64,000 nucleotides of DNA from Mesobacillus selenatarsenatis SF-1 (GCF_000813125.1 NZ_BASE01000017.1:62001-126000), one strand, 5' to 3'; positions 15,587 through 24,416 are shown, counted from the first letter of the stretch. A program made the numbers and translations. The notes: generated by a model not told the origin, from the letters alone.

Positions 15587-15775
15587 AAATACACCTGCCT
15601 GGCAGGTGCATAATAGTTTTATAAAAAAAATGCACCTGACGAGCTGTTGCATGAAAGTTTTATATAAAAAATGCACCTGACGAGCTGTCGCATGGAAGTT
15701 CTATATAAAAAAAACATCTGACAGGTGCATGAAAGTTTTATATAAAAAATACACCTGACGAGCAGGTGCTTAAAA
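15587..15775 (-). repeat. Tandem array of terminator-like hairpins, 41-bp period
   Basis: CACCTG or CATCTG occurs at 15592, 15633, 15674, 15715 and 15752 (steps of 41, 41, 41 and 37). Read on the minus strand, the unit is GCACCTG, loop CTCGT, CAGGTGT, then ATTTTTTATATAAAAC. That is a stem followed by a T-tract. The outer units and the 15715 unit can fold. The two central units have mismatched arms (GCGACAG and GCAACAG). The array directly follows the mntP stop codon and acts at least as its terminator. Confidence 0.88.
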
Positions 15776-15780
15776 AAGTT

Positions 15781-16335
15781 TTATAGAGGAAGAAGCAATT
15801 TCAGCCCGAAAGCGAGCAAGATACTGCCACCCAATGCCTCACTGTATGTACCAAGCCAACCCTGCACTCTTTTTCCAACCAGGAGGCCCGCCCACGTAAG
15901 GACCATTGCCGCTGCACCGAAACAAATCAGTACAAGGAGTGTCCTTGCGCCGTAAATGCCAAGTGTCAGTCCTACTGAAAAACTGTCAAGGCTGACGCTG
16001 AGGGCAAAAATAAATAAACCCTTGCCAACCGGGGTAATCACGCTTGTCTCATCTTCCTTGAAGCTTGCCCAGATCATCTGGACACCCAGCACGATCAAGA
16101 GCAGGCCGCCAATATATCCAGCTATTGCCCCGAACTGCTCGGACAAAAATCTCCCAGCCACCATTCCAAGCAGCGGCATCCACACATGGAATAAACCAAT
16201 CGTGACGCCAATTTTAAATATATGCCTTTTCGTCAGTCTGAACATGCCCATCCCGAGACCAACGGAAAAGGCATCCATTCCCAACGCGAATGCCATCAAC
16301 ATAAGTGTGAATAATTCGCCGGCTATTGCTGTCAT
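15781..16335 (-). CDS. mntP: Manganese efflux pump MntP
   Basis: MntP exports Mn2+ across the membrane. The 184-residue protein has six hydrophobic segments arranged as two repeats, each with a conserved Asp: [12 protein letters not shown] near residue 20 and [11 protein letters not shown] near residue 115. Its ATG follows GAGGGGGCG. It equals B. subtilis ywlD in position. I see no yybP-ykoY type manganese riboswitch in its upstream 230 bp. Confidence 0.93.
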   Translation of the reverse strand: MTAIAGELFTLMLMAFALGMDAFSVGLGMGMFRLTKRHIFKIGVTIGLFHVWMPLLGMVAGRFLSEQFGAIAGYIGGLLLIVLGVQMIWASFKEDETSVITPVGKGLFIFALSVSLDSFSVGLTLGIYGARTLLVLICFGAAAMVLTWAGLLVGKRVQGWLGTYSEALGGSILLAFGLKLLLPL

Positions 16336-16525
16336 GTCTTCGCCCCCTCGGACTTGCTAATTCAGCATATGCACGTCCAAAGGGATTTAGAAGTATGGAA
16401 TTTTCAGGTTTCGAAATGATTTGAAGTTTTGTCCACAAGAATATTTTCAGGGAGTGTCATTTGCTTCAGCTGGAATTAAATTCAGTTCAACTAGTGTCTT
16501 TCTCAAACTAAGAATGTTCTTCAAT

Positions 16526-16557
16526 CTAAAAAAAGCGCTCCAACAACTGAAGCGCTT
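16526..16557 (-). terminator. Intrinsic terminator after tsaC/ywlC
   Basis: The stem pairs AAGCGCT (16533-16539) with AGCGCTT (16551-16557), followed by TTTTTTT on the minus strand. Confidence 0.85.
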
Positions 16558-16569
16558 CTCTGTAAAATA

Positions 16570-17613
16570 TTATTTTTCAATAATCGGAAGTCCTGAGGCT
16601 TTTGACAGCCGGTTCATGATTGCCTGGCCTACGCCTTGTTCTGGAAAAACTTCGCCGAAAATGATATCGAGATTTTCATTATTGAAGGCCCGGAGTGTAT
16701 CATAGAGCGCTTCGGCGACTGTTTCGAGTCTTGCTCTTTCGCCACAGGGTATCACAATATCAGCATCATAAAACTCAAGGTTTTCCTTCGTTGTCATCAC
16801 GCCGACTTTCAGGCTTTCCATCCGCTTTTCATTCACAAGCTGCTGGATTTCTTCTCTAGTTCCCTCAACAAGATAAAATGGTGCATTCGGTGCATAGTGA
16901 CGATATTTCATTCCCGGGGATTTTGGCGCCTGGTTTGAATCTTTCAGGGCTGGATCGACGGTGACTACACCAACTACTTCCTCGAGTTGTTCCTTTGTTA
17001 CGCCGCCCGGTCTTAAAATCGCAGGAATTTCACCAGTGCAATCAACAACTGTTGATTCAAGGCCTACTCCGGTCGCTCCGCCATCGACAATTCCGGAAAT
17101 CCGTCCCGTCAAATCATCGGCAACGTGATTCGCAGTCGTCGGGCTCGGCTTGCCTGACAGGTTTGCGCTCGGGGCTGCCAGAGGCAAACCGGATGCTTCG
17201 ATAATCGCCAGTGCTATCGGATGGTCGGGCATCCTGACGGCAACTGTGGACAACCCAGCAGTTGCTTTTTCAGAAAGCGCACCCTCTTTCTTTTCAAGGA
17301 TAATCGTCAATGGTCCCGGCCAAAAGGCATCCATTAAAACCGCTGCCTGATCAGGGATTTTTTTTACAAAAGAATGAATCTGCTCACGATTTGCAATATG
17401 CACGATCAACGGGTTATCCCCAGGTCTTCCTTTTGCTTCGAATATTTTCAAGACGGCTTCATCATTTTCTGCGTTGCCGCCGAGGCCATAAACCGTTTCT
17501 GTCGGAAAAGCTACTACTTCATTTTGCTTCAGTTTTTGTGCAGCTTCGATGATATGTGGATATGTTTTTAAATTATCCACATTCTTATCCACTGTCCACA
17601 TTTGTGTTTGCAT
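16570..17613 (-). CDS. tsaC: L-threonylcarbamoyladenylate synthase (Sua5/YwlC)
   Basis: This enzyme makes threonylcarbamoyl-AMP from threonine, bicarbonate and ATP, the first step of t6A37 tRNA modification. At 347 residues it is the long Sua5 form: an N-terminal YrdC domain with FPTETVYGLGGNA and the active-site KGRPGDNPLIVHI region, followed by a Sua5 C-terminal domain joined by a linker with SPGMKYRHYAP. The ATG at 17613 is preferred because AAGGTGG lies 6 nt upstream; the ATG at 17619 is too close to it. Confidence 0.94.
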   Translation of the reverse strand: MQTQMWTVDKNVDNLKTYPHIIEAAQKLKQNEVVAFPTETVYGLGGNAENDEAVLKIFEAKGRPGDNPLIVHIANREQIHSFVKKIPDQAAVLMDAFWPGPLTIILEKKEGALSEKATAGLSTVAVRMPDHPIALAIIEASGLPLAAPSANLSGKPSPTTANHVADDLTGRISGIVDGGATGVGLESTVVDCTGEIPAILRPGGVTKEQLEEVVGVVTVDPALKDSNQAPKSPGMKYRHYAPNAPFYLVEGTREEIQQLVNEKRMESLKVGVMTTKENLEFYDADIVIPCGERARLETVAEALYDTLRAFNNENLDIIFGEVFPEQGVGQAIMNRLSKASGLPIIEK

Positions 17614-17755
17614 GTACATCCACCTTTTAATTCTCGCTAAACTAGTATATTTCTATGAAAGTATAAAAGAAGAATCATGCGAACACAAGTTTTTATCCAC
17701 AAATTGTGTATAATTTTAACGAAACCGTGGATAACTTTGTGGATTAATCCACAAT

Positions 17756-18199
17756 TCACAGAATTATTTTCATAATTGCGGAGTTATCCACAGTTAGAAC
17801 TTGTTTTAAATGGCTTTTTTCAAGAAGAGAATCTGGAAGCTCTGATTGGTTAACCAGCTCAAAACCAAGACTTGAGAAAAATGAGACCGCGCTCATCTTG
17901 TTAGTAACGAGGTAAAGCTCGTCCAAATCCTGGGTTTTCGCGGTCAGGAATGCCCGTTTAAAAAGAAGCATCAAATCAGGCTGGCCAATTTGCGGGGAAA
18001 CGACAAACGAGCGAAGCAGTCCTGCTTTATCCACCGGTTCTACTCCAAGGCACGCCTTAAGCTCTCCTTGCTGACTTTCCATCAAAGAAAAGTTTTGGAT
18101 GGAGTCATTCAATCCTTCAGGGCTTACTCCTGCTTCTGTTAAAAATGCCTCCAACTTTGGCAGATCCTCTAGATTCGCACTTCTGATTTTCCATGTCAT
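17756..18199 (-). CDS. ywlB: GNAT-family N-acetyltransferase (YwlB-like)
   Basis: The 147-residue protein has the GNAT fold order. An N-terminal MTWKIRSANLEDLPKLEAFL strand-helix is followed by a mid-protein LLRSFVVSPQ strand and a C-terminal YLVTNKMSAVSFFSSLGFEL. The acetyl-CoA P-loop is poorly matched. The substrate is unknown. The ATG at 18199 has GAGGTGA upstream. It lies next to tsaC as ywlB does in B. subtilis. Confidence 0.8.
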   Translation of the reverse strand: MTWKIRSANLEDLPKLEAFLTEAGVSPEGLNDSIQNFSLMESQQGELKACLGVEPVDKAGLLRSFVVSPQIGQPDLMLLFKRAFLTAKTQDLDELYLVTNKMSAVSFFSSLGFELVNQSELPDSLLEKSHLKQVLTVDNSAIMKIIL

Positions 18200-18261
18200 A
18201 TCTATCACCTCAAAAATAAGATTCTAGTAAATAAATATGAGAGATATGAAAAAGTAGAACT

Positions 18262-18310
18262 TAAAAAGAAAAAGAAAACACGGCAGCCTTCATTAAATGA
18301 AAGCTGCCGT
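18262..18310 (-). terminator. Intrinsic terminator after the KGG-repeat gene
   Basis: The stem pairs ACGGCAGC with GCTGCCGT (18280-18310), extended by TTCA/TGAA, and is followed by a T-rich tract on the minus strand. Confidence 0.85.
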
Positions 18311-18342
18311 GCACCTTTTAAATCCTGGCTTTCTAAGCCATA

Positions 18343-18729
18343 TTATTTGTTATTGTTGTTGCGGGCATTGCCGCCTTTTTCACCGATTTCTTCATAGAAG
18401 CTGCGGTCATGATTTTCAGAAGTCGCTTCTCCGCCTTTGCGGCCGATCTCCTGATAGAAGTTCTTGTCGTGGCTTTCAGAGGTTGATTCGCCACCTTTTT
18501 TTCCGATTTCCTGGTAGAATTCGCTGTCATGGCTCTCAGCAGTAGCCTCTCCGCCTTTGCGGCCAATTTCCTGATAGAAATCTTGATCGTGATTGTTGGA
18601 AGTTGCTTCGCCGCCTTTACGGCCGATTTCCTGATAGAAATCGCTGCCATGGTTTTGGCTTGTAGCTTCGCCACCCATGCGTCCTCGTTCTTCACGTGAC
18701 ATCTTATCATTATTATTGTTTTTAGCCAT
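18343..18729 (-). CDS. KGG-repeat general stress protein (GsiB-like)
   Basis: This very hydrophilic 128-residue protein consists of five 20-residue repeats. Each has the form FYQEIGRKGGEA followed by a variable SNHD-type linker, after an N-terminal Asn-rich stretch. This matches the B. subtilis GsiB and plant group 1 LEA type, believed to protect against desiccation and stress. The ATG at 18729 has AAGGAGG 9 nt upstream; the ATG at 18738 abuts the ribosome site. A sigma-B-like promoter lies upstream. The 60-bp repeats make the copy number prone to change. Confidence 0.9.
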   Translation of the reverse strand: MAKNNNNDKMSREERGRMGGEATSQNHGSDFYQEIGRKGGEATSNNHDQDFYQEIGRKGGEATAESHDSEFYQEIGKKGGESTSESHDKNFYQEIGRKGGEATSENHDRSFYEEIGEKGGNARNNNNK

Positions 18730-18777
18730 TTTACTCATCCTCCTTGAAATCTAAGTTTTGATGTTACACTACCTTGA

Positions 18778-18803
18778 ATATCCGAAATCTCCTAACCTAA
18801 AAC
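18778..18803 (-). promoter_or_regulatory. Candidate sigma-B promoter of the KGG-repeat gene
   Basis: On the minus strand GTTTTA (18803-18798), a 14-bp spacer and GGATAT (18783-18778) resemble the sigma-B consensus GTTTAA-N14-GGGTAT. The downstream gene is of a known sigma-B-controlled type. Confidence 0.55.
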
Positions 18804-18985
18804 TAGTATCAAGGGAATGTAATATGCTTGTTCCTACAATGTAATATTTTTGGAAATTCCCACAGTCATTTTTCCTTCTTTACCAAGTATTTCTTAAGAC
18901 AAGCTAGCTAATGTTTCCTAGCTTCTCATAGTGAAAAATTCATAAGTGAGTGATTTAAGTCACTATCCTGCTTATTTTATGTGGG

Positions 18986-18991
18986 TATAAT
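18986..18991 (+). promoter_or_regulatory. Candidate -10 box of the haemoglobin-cupin unit
   Basis: TATAAT lies 42 bp before the haemoglobin start. No good -35 is seen at 16-18 bp, so this is weak. Confidence 0.3.
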
Positions 18992-19033
18992 AAAATCAAG
19001 TAATTGAAAACCTTTCTCAAAAGGGGGAACGGC

Positions 19034-19411
19034 ATGGAAATAAAAACAATATATGACCGGATTGGCGGAGATGAATCAATCCGCAAGATTGTTGATACAT
19101 TTTATCCAAAGGTTTATGAAAATGAGGAGCTCAGCCCGTTGTTCGAAGGTGATATAGATGAAATCAAGCGGAAGCAGTGGATGTTCCTCACGCAGCTGAC
19201 CGGCGGAGGCGCGCTTTACAGCGACGAATTTGGACCGCCTAATATGAGAGTGAGACATATGCCATTCGAAATCACACCGGTGCGCGCCCAGGCATGGCTG
19301 AAGCTGATGCACGAAACACTTACGGAAACAGGTTTAATCGAAACTGAGGGTGGAAAGGCCCTGTTCGAGCGTTTGAGCCAGATTGCACCCATTATGATTA
19401 ACAGACAATAA
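19034..19411 (+). CDS. Truncated haemoglobin (YjbI-like, group II)
   Basis: This 125-residue 2-over-2 globin binds haem and usually handles O2, NO or peroxide. It shows the group II features: the N-terminal TIYDRIGGDESIRKIVDTFY, the distal-side FLTQLTGG, the haem-binding His in VRHMPFEI, and Trp in AQAWLKLM at the G8 position. The ATG at 19034 has AAGGGGG upstream. A cupin gene follows by 10 bp, so the two are probably co-transcribed. Confidence 0.92.
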   Translation: MEIKTIYDRIGGDESIRKIVDTFYPKVYENEELSPLFEGDIDEIKRKQWMFLTQLTGGGALYSDEFGPPNMRVRHMPFEITPVRAQAWLKLMHETLTETGLIETEGGKALFERLSQIAPIMINRQ

Positions 19412-19421
19412 GGAGGAATTT

Positions 19422-19766
19422 ATGATGGAAAAACAGTCATTAACACAATACCAGGAATTCAGCGAGGAACGTTTTACAAAGAGGATCATATTTAAAAAAG
19501 GTGAAAGCACAGTGTTTTTGCTGAACTTCATGCCAGGCCAGGAGCTGCCAAAGCACACGCATCCAGGTACAGAAGTGTTCATTTTAACGATGCAAGGCGA
19601 AGGCACTTTTACCATTGACGGTGAAGAAGTAGTAGCTGCAACGAACGAAACCGTGCATGTGAGCGGAACAGAAGAGCTTTCCTATAAAAACACTGGATCA
19701 GAGCCAGTCACACTTTATGTGATGCTCAACAAGATTCCGGATGAAAGATTTGCGCAGAATATTTAA
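19422..19766 (+). CDS. Small cupin-domain protein
   Basis: The 114-residue single-domain cupin has both motifs: motif 1 is PGQELPKHTHPGTEVFILTMQGEG, with two His and a Glu as metal ligands (read in parts), and motif 2 centres on NETVHVSGTEELSYKN. Motif 2 has His in NETVHV. The substrate is unknown. AAGGAGG precedes the ATG at 19422. Its pairing with a truncated haemoglobin suggests a redox or oxygen-related role, which is inference. Confidence 0.88.
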   Translation: MMEKQSLTQYQEFSEERFTKRIIFKKGESTVFLLNFMPGQELPKHTHPGTEVFILTMQGEGTFTIDGEEVVAATNETVHVSGTEELSYKNTGSEPVTLYVMLNKIPDERFAQNI

Positions 19767-19829
19767 TCGCAGCGTATTAATCGCAAGCATCTCGATAGAA
19801 GCTCAAACATGAGCGGATAATCCTCAGTT

Positions 19830-19925
19830 GGTCGAATTATTCGATAAAGTGGTCGAATTAATTCAAAATGTGGTTGAATTATTTAAATATCCGCCAGAAT
19901 AATTTAAAATGTGGTCGAATTATCT
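19830..19925. repeat. Tandem array, 21-bp period, core GGTCGAATTA
   Basis: GGTCGAATTA or GGTTGAATTA occurs at 19830, 19851, 19872 and 19913, with a decayed copy (GCCAGAATAA) at 19893. Steps are 21, 21, 21 and 20. The intervening 10-11 nt vary. It lies in the convergent spacer between the cupin gene and the spoIIR terminator. Confidence 0.85.
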
Positions 19926-19959
19926 TTAAATTCGCTAATATAATTCCATTTTTAAGCTA

Positions 19960-19989
19960 AAAACAGCCCCTGCAACCTGTGCAGGGGCT
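19960..19989 (-). terminator. Intrinsic terminator after spoIIR
   Basis: The 10-bp stem pairs AGCCCCTGCA (19965-19974) with TGCAGGGGCT (19980-19989), followed by a minus-strand GTTTTTAG. It could serve the convergent cupin gene too. Confidence 0.87.
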
Positions 19990-19993
19990 TATT

Positions 19994-20695
19994 TTATCCG
20001 AAAATCCGATTCCAAATCTCGACGAGGAAGAATGTTACCTCAACTTCTTCTTCTTCGCCGCCTTCATACACTGTTTTTTTGCCTTTTTTGCTTTTTTCTT
20101 CATCATCAAGCTTGGAATCGGCCGACTCGTCTTCAGCGTCAGCTTTTACATCGCCTTTGTCGTCGTTTTCATCGAAGCCTTCGCTTGTTGCTTCTCCGTT
20201 TGAGAAATCAAGGAAGCATAGTGGCGGGTACAGGACGCACCACCAGTTCGCGCCTTCGCCTTCACCAATCGTGATCAAGATCGCTTCGTACTCGCCTGCC
20301 GGATAGAGAAGCTGACCATATAATTTAGTAGGAAATTGCACTTTGTCAAACTCAGTTTTGACAGAATGATTAGAACCTTCAGCTGCGACAACTCTTTCAG
20401 CGATTGCCTGGATTTCTGGGAGCTTGGATTTGATGACTTCCCGAGCAGCCTCGATTGAAGTCAGCTCCTGGACCCATTTCGTGATCTCTTTATTCACTTC
20501 GTCGCGGATCAGGCGTTTGATATTCTGGTCCTTTTCCAGATCGCTGTCAGCAAGGATCCTCAGGCGAATCGCCTCGTTCGGGATGACCATCGCTTCCTTC
20601 GCGGTCACTTCGTTTTTTGGTGTATATAAACTTAAAATAGTACCTGCACATAATAAGAATATGTATAAAATAGCTGCTGATTTTTTCATCATCAT
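19994..20695 (-). CDS. spoIIR: Stage II sporulation protein R
   Basis: SpoIIR is made in the forespore and secreted. It triggers SpoIIGA to cleave pro-sigma-E in the mother cell. The 233-residue protein has a signal-type helix (SAAILYIFLLCAGTILSLY) and the family core EAIRLRILADSDLEKDQ, with the later block GGEYEAILITIGEGEGANWWCVLYPPLCF present in pieces. The C-terminal tail is long and acidic. The ATG at 20695 is chosen. An in-frame GTG at 20722 lies inside the predicted promoter and is unlikely. Confidence 0.92.
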   Translation of the reverse strand: MMMKKSAAILYIFLLCAGTILSLYTPKNEVTAKEAMVIPNEAIRLRILADSDLEKDQNIKRLIRDEVNKEITKWVQELTSIEAAREVIKSKLPEIQAIAERVVAAEGSNHSVKTEFDKVQFPTKLYGQLLYPAGEYEAILITIGEGEGANWWCVLYPPLCFLDFSNGEATSEGFDENDDKGDVKADAEDESADSKLDDEEKSKKGKKTVYEGGEEEEVEVTFFLVEIWNRIFG

Positions 20696-20721
20696 CTTTC
20701 GCACCGTCCCTTCACTAGTCA

Positions 20722-20751
20722 CAGTGTGGACAGATTGATAGATTCTTAAAC
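20722..20751 (-). promoter_or_regulatory. Candidate sigma-F promoter of spoIIR
   Basis: On the minus strand GTTTA (20751-20747), a 15-bp spacer and GTCCACACTG (20731-20722) match 8 of 10 positions of the sigma-F -10 consensus GGNRANAMTR. B. subtilis spoIIR is known to be sigma-F dependent. Confidence 0.6.
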
Positions 20752-20782
20752 TAGTAATTTTGAAAAAAATTGGACCCCTTTT

Positions 20783-21649
20783 TTAGGAGTCCATTTCCGC
20801 AAACACCATCCGGTCCTTGCCATTAATATCAAAAACAACTTCTACCTTGGCATGCGGGAAGGTTTTTTCCAGAAGCGAACGTACTGCTTCGCCCTGGCCA
20901 GCGCCGATTTCAAAGCCGACCAATGCCTTCTCCTTCAATACCATTGGAAGTTCCTCCATGAACCGCCGATACAGGTCCAGTCCATCTTCGCCTGCAAAAA
21001 GCGCCATATGAGGCTCGTGTTCCGTCACGATATCGGACATCCACTCTTGATCAGCAACCGGGATATATGGAGGGTTGGAAATGACGGCATCAACCTTTTT
21101 GCCCTGTAAAATAAGCGGCTGCAAAAGGTCGCCCTGAATAAATTCGATTTCCGCGCCAAGCTCGCTGGCATTTTTCCGCGCCATCTCAAGGGCATCATCA
21201 GATAGGTCGGTAGCTGTCACCTTTAGAGCCGATTTTTCCAACTTCAACGTTATCGATATTGCACCGCTCCCGGTGCCGACATCAACAAGGTCTATTTGAT
21301 CACTCTCCGCAAAAAGCCTATCCAGTCGCTGCAGGGTTCCATAAACAAGTTCTTCCGTTTCCGGCCGGGGAATCAGCACATGCTCATTTACGTTGAAGCG
21401 GCGGCCGTAAAACTCCTCTGAGCCAATGATATATTGTATTGGCTCGCCATCTGCATGCCTTTTTACAGCAGCCTGAAACTCGATCCACACCTCGCCATCA
21501 AGATCGTCGCGCATCATCGCAAGCATTGATGTACGGGACAGGCCAGAATGGTGCCGCAGCATAAGCTCACCGGCAAACTCCTCACGATTATGTTCTTTTA
21601 AAAAAGAAGAAGCCCAATTGAGGGCTTCAAATATTTTCACATTAATCAT
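20783..21649 (-). CDS. prmC: Release factor glutamine methyltransferase
   Basis: PrmC methylates the Gln of the GGQ motif in release factors using SAM. The 288-residue protein has a SAM motif DVGTGSGA (123-130) and the catalytic NPPY (192-195). The ATG at 21649 overlaps the last codons of prfA by 8 bp, so the enzyme is translationally coupled to its own substrate's gene. Confidence 0.96.
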   Translation of the reverse strand: MINVKIFEALNWASSFLKEHNREEFAGELMLRHHSGLSRTSMLAMMRDDLDGEVWIEFQAAVKRHADGEPIQYIIGSEEFYGRRFNVNEHVLIPRPETEELVYGTLQRLDRLFAESDQIDLVDVGTGSGAISITLKLEKSALKVTATDLSDDALEMARKNASELGAEIEFIQGDLLQPLILQGKKVDAVISNPPYIPVADQEWMSDIVTEHEPHMALFAGEDGLDLYRRFMEELPMVLKEKALVGFEIGAGQGEAVRSLLEKTFPHAKVEVVFDINGKDRMVFAEMDS

Positions 21650-22721
21650 TGTTCGCACTCTCAAGTCTTTGAGATTGATCTTCCATAATTAGCGCTTCGA
21701 CGATCTCATCCATCTTGCCCTGTAGGATCTGGTCAAGCTTTTGGATCGTCAGGCCGATACGGTGATCGGTCACGCGGTTTTGCGGGAAGTTGTACGTACG
21801 AATCCGCTCTGAGCGGTCTCCTGTACCTACAGCTGATTTACGGACCTGGTCATACTCCGCCTGTGCTTCCTGCTGGAACTTGTCATAAACACGGGCCCGA
21901 AGTACTTTCATCGCCTTGTCTTTGTTTTTATGCTGTGATTTTTCATCCTGGCACGATACAACAATTCCAGTAGGAATATGCGTCAGACGTACAGCTGACA
22001 TTGTCGTGTTAACAGACTGTCCGCCGGCACCACTGGATGCAAATGCATCAAAGCGGATATCTTTATCGTGCAGCTCGACTTCTACTTCCTCAGCTTCAGG
22101 AAGACATGCAACAGTAGCTGTGGAAGTATGGATGCGGCCGCCAGATTCTGTTTCCGGAACACGCTGTACACGGTGTGCGCCGTTTTCGAACTTCATTTTA
22201 GAATAAGCGCCATTACCATTGATCATAAAGATGATTTCTTTAAAACCGCCTACGCCTGTCGTGCTGGCATCAATGACTTCTGTTTTCCAGCCCTGTGATT
22301 CAGCATAACGGCTGTACATCCTGTAAAGGTCCCCGGCAAACAGTGCAGCTTCATCGCCGCCTGCAGCGCCACGGATTTCCATGATAACGTTTTTGTCATC
22401 ATTAGGGTCTTTAGGGATAAGCAGAAGCTTGATGCGAGCTTCAAGCTCTTCGATTTGTGGCTCAAGCTCAGAAATTTCTTCCTTTACCATCTCGCGCATG
22501 TCAGCATCAAGCTTATCCTCGAGCATCGCTTTTGCTTCTGTCAGCTGTTCTTTAATTTCCTTATATTCACGATAAGCCATGACTGTTTCCTGGATGTCAG
22601 ACTGCTCCTTTGAATACTCGCGTAGCTTTTTGGAATCATTGACAACTTCCGGGTCACTCAATAGCTCATTCAATCTTTCATAACGATCCTCAACTGCTTG
22701 AAGACGATCAAACACGGACAC
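21642..22721 (-). CDS. prfA: Peptide chain release factor 1
   Basis: RF1 reads UAA and UAG stop codons and triggers peptide release. The protein is 359 residues, with the GGQ motif at 233-235 in [12 protein letters not shown] and the surrounding domain 3 intact. The N-terminal coiled-coil domain spans about 1-105. The ATG at 22721 begins [17 protein letters not shown]. It is followed by prmC with overlap. Confidence 0.97.
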   Translation of the reverse strand: MSVFDRLQAVEDRYERLNELLSDPEVVNDSKKLREYSKEQSDIQETVMAYREYKEIKEQLTEAKAMLEDKLDADMREMVKEEISELEPQIEELEARIKLLLIPKDPNDDKNVIMEIRGAAGGDEAALFAGDLYRMYSRYAESQGWKTEVIDASTTGVGGFKEIIFMINGNGAYSKMKFENGAHRVQRVPETESGGRIHTSTATVACLPEAEEVEVELHDKDIRFDAFASSGAGGQSVNTTMSAVRLTHIPTGIVVSCQDEKSQHKNKDKAMKVLRARVYDKFQQEAQAEYDQVRKSAVGTGDRSERIRTYNFPQNRVTDHRIGLTIQKLDQILQGKMDEIVEALIMEDQSQRLESANND

Positions 22722-22887
22722 TCACCTCTATTTTAATATCCTCTAAAATGGATTAAAAAAGTTTTATTTACTCTATTTTCACCTGTGTATTTCCGCAACA
22801 GGCTCGTTAATTCAATAAGTATGATTACATAGCATAACATTCTAATTATAGTATAGGTGACACCCTCAGTCAAAGCCATTGTGAATA

Positions 22888-22935
22888 GAAAAGCGGAAGC
22901 GCCTTGTTCAGCCCCGATTAGCGCTGTAGATAGAC
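22888..22935. repeat. Internally deleted copy of the GCGCCTTGTTCAGCCCCGA repeat
   Basis: About 33 nt of the left end (GAAAAGCGGAAGCGCC then TTGTTCAGCCCCGA) are joined directly to the right end AGCGCTGTAGATAGAC. The roughly 70 nt between these ends in the full copy at 24451 are missing. It lies 166 bp upstream of prfA. Confidence 0.8.
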
Positions 22936-22989
22936 TCAATAAGCTTAACAATCTTTTCGCAAGCGACTGGTGCAGACATCGTATGTATA

Positions 22990-23022
22990 AAGAAAAATAG
23001 CATGCCCTTTAATGAGCATGCT
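22990..23022 (-). terminator. Intrinsic terminator after the lipoprotein gene
   Basis: The stem pairs AGCATGC (22999-23005) with GCATGCT (23016-23022), followed by ATTTTTC on the minus strand. Confidence 0.83.
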
Positions 23023-23039
23023 GTGGAGCTGCAAAAACT

Positions 23040-23489
23040 TTATTCAATATCAACATTAATATCATAGCGTGGCAATGCTCTTGACAGCTTTTCCTGCAAT
23101 GTCTTTTGGGCGTTTTCACGGTCTTTTCTGGTTACGCGCCCTTGAAGTTGTGCGGTTACGTTCATTTCGCCGCCGTTGATCCAGATGGAGCCCGGTTCAT
23201 AGCCAGCATCAGAAATGACGTCCTTTGCTTTTTGGACATCCTGGGAAAAACTATGGTGGTTTTCGTTATCGGTATTCAGCAAATTCGGGTTTTGATCGGT
23301 CATTGTCATGCCGTCATCCTGATCCCTCGTGAAATTGGGGCCATCTCCTTCGCGGACACCGTCATGATCCCTATTCAGGTCCACGCCAGCCTGGTCTTCA
23401 TCCTTATCATAGACTGAATCTGTATTATCCTGGCCACATCCTGAAACTATAACCATCGCAAGCACAAACAACATGAGTAATTTTTTCAA
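23040..23489 (-). CDS. YhcN/YlaJ-type sporulation lipoprotein
   Basis: The 149-residue exported lipoprotein has a signal peptide and lipobox VSGC with the modified Cys18. A long acidic Asp/Asn-rich linker follows, then a C-terminal domain (about 85-149) with QDVQKAKDVISDAGYEPGS resembling YhcN/YlaJ. It starts at a TTG (23489) with GGGAGGTG placed correctly; the longer open frame from 23540 lacks a site. A weak sigma-G-like promoter (GCATT, 17 bp, CAACCTA) lies upstream. The exact family member is uncertain. Confidence 0.78.
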   Translation of the reverse strand: MKKLLMLFVLAMVIVSGCGQDNTDSVYDKDEDQAGVDLNRDHDGVREGDGPNFTRDQDDGMTMTDQNPNLLNTDNENHHSFSQDVQKAKDVISDAGYEPGSIWINGGEMNVTAQLQGRVTRKDRENAQKTLQEKLSRALPRYDINVDIE

Positions 23490-23625
23490 ATTATGGCACC
23501 TCCCGCTGTTAGGTTGCCCCAAAAAGCTGTTGAAATGCATCGAAACAGTATTGTTGAGCTTCTAAATCAACATTTTTCAAGAAAAATCAGCAACTGGAAA
23601 AATTATTCTCTTACTCAGCCCCTCC

Positions 23626-23725
23626 AATTGCACATTCAAGAGTAATAATTGCACGTTAGGAAGCATTAATTGCACCGTCCATTGTCATAATTGCACCATT
23701 ATATGACGTAATTGCACGTTCATCC
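23626..23725. repeat. Tandem array, 21-bp period, core TAATTGCACG
   Basis: AATTGCAC occurs at 23626, 23647, 23668, 23689 and 23710, exactly 21 bp apart, usually preceded by TA and followed by G or C and a variable 11 nt. It lies between the tdk terminator and the lipoprotein gene. Confidence 0.9.
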
Positions 23726-23756
23726 AATATCAGGGAATTGTTAACCCTGCAAGACA

Positions 23757-23787
23757 ACAAAAAAATCCCCCCGCACTCGGGAGGATT
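23757..23787 (-). terminator. Intrinsic terminator after tdk
   Basis: On the minus strand AATCCTCCC pairs with GGGGGGATT, followed by TTTTTG. Confidence 0.86.
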
Positions 23788-23795
23788 CAACTACA

Positions 23796-24416
23796 TTATG
23801 TTAAGCTTTCAGTCGTTTTCTCGATCTTAAGCTCATTTGGTGATTTTGGAACTTCATGATGGTGTCTGCATCGTGGCTCGTACGATTCGGACGCACCAAC
23901 GAGAATGACTGGATCATCATAAGAGGCTGGCTTGCCGTTGATCAAACGCTGTGTTCGGCTAGATGGCGAGCCACATACCGCACACACAGCCTGAAGCTTG
24001 GTCACATTTTCTGCAACGGCCATCAACGCAGGCATCTGGCCGAATGGCTCTCCGCGGAAATCCTGGTCAAGTCCTGCAACGATGACGCGGTAGCCGCTGT
24101 CTGCAAGATGCTGGATCACCTGCAGGATTTCATTGTCAAAAAATTGCACTTCATCAATGGCAATGACATCAATTTCAGGGTTGATATGCTTGAAAATATC
24201 AATAGAGTTGGCAATAGGCTTTGCAGTAACTGCAGTTCCGTTGTGTGATACAACCGATTCTTCGCTGTAGCGGTTATCAATCGCAGGCTTGAATACAGCA
24301 ATTTTTTGCTTGGCAAATTGAGTTCTGCGCACGCGGCGGATCAATTCTTCGGATTTACCGGAAAACATGCTGCCGCAGATCAATTCAATCCAACCGCTTT
24401 GTTTCATAACGTACAT
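23796..24416 (-). CDS. tdk: Thymidine kinase
   Basis: Tdk phosphorylates thymidine to dTMP for salvage. The 206-residue type II enzyme has the P-loop GSMFSGKS (15-22), the IDEVQFF block with catalytic Glu, and Cys pairs for structural zinc (CAVCG and a C-terminal CRHHH). The ATG at 24416 has GGAGAGG upstream. The open frame extends into the repeat element at 24451, which is not coding. In B. subtilis it also lies between prfA and rpmE. Confidence 0.95.
   Translation of the reverse strand: MYVMKQSGWIELICGSMFSGKSEELIRRVRRTQFAKQKIAVFKPAIDNRYSEESVVSHNGTAVTAKPIANSIDIFKHINPEIDVIAIDEVQFFDNEILQVIQHLADSGYRVIVAGLDQDFRGEPFGQMPALMAVAENVTKLQAVCAVCGSPSSRTQRLINGKPASYDDPVILVGASESYEPRCRHHHEVPKSPNELKIEKTTESLT

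Noticed and set aside
16336-16569. Manganese riboswitch (yybP-ykoY) before mntP
   Set aside because: I could not find the conserved riboswitch core; the leader shows only an ordinary ribosome site.
22733-22951. 72-codon minus-strand frame upstream of prfA
   Set aside because: It runs through the internally deleted repeat copy, has no ribosome site and resembles no known protein.
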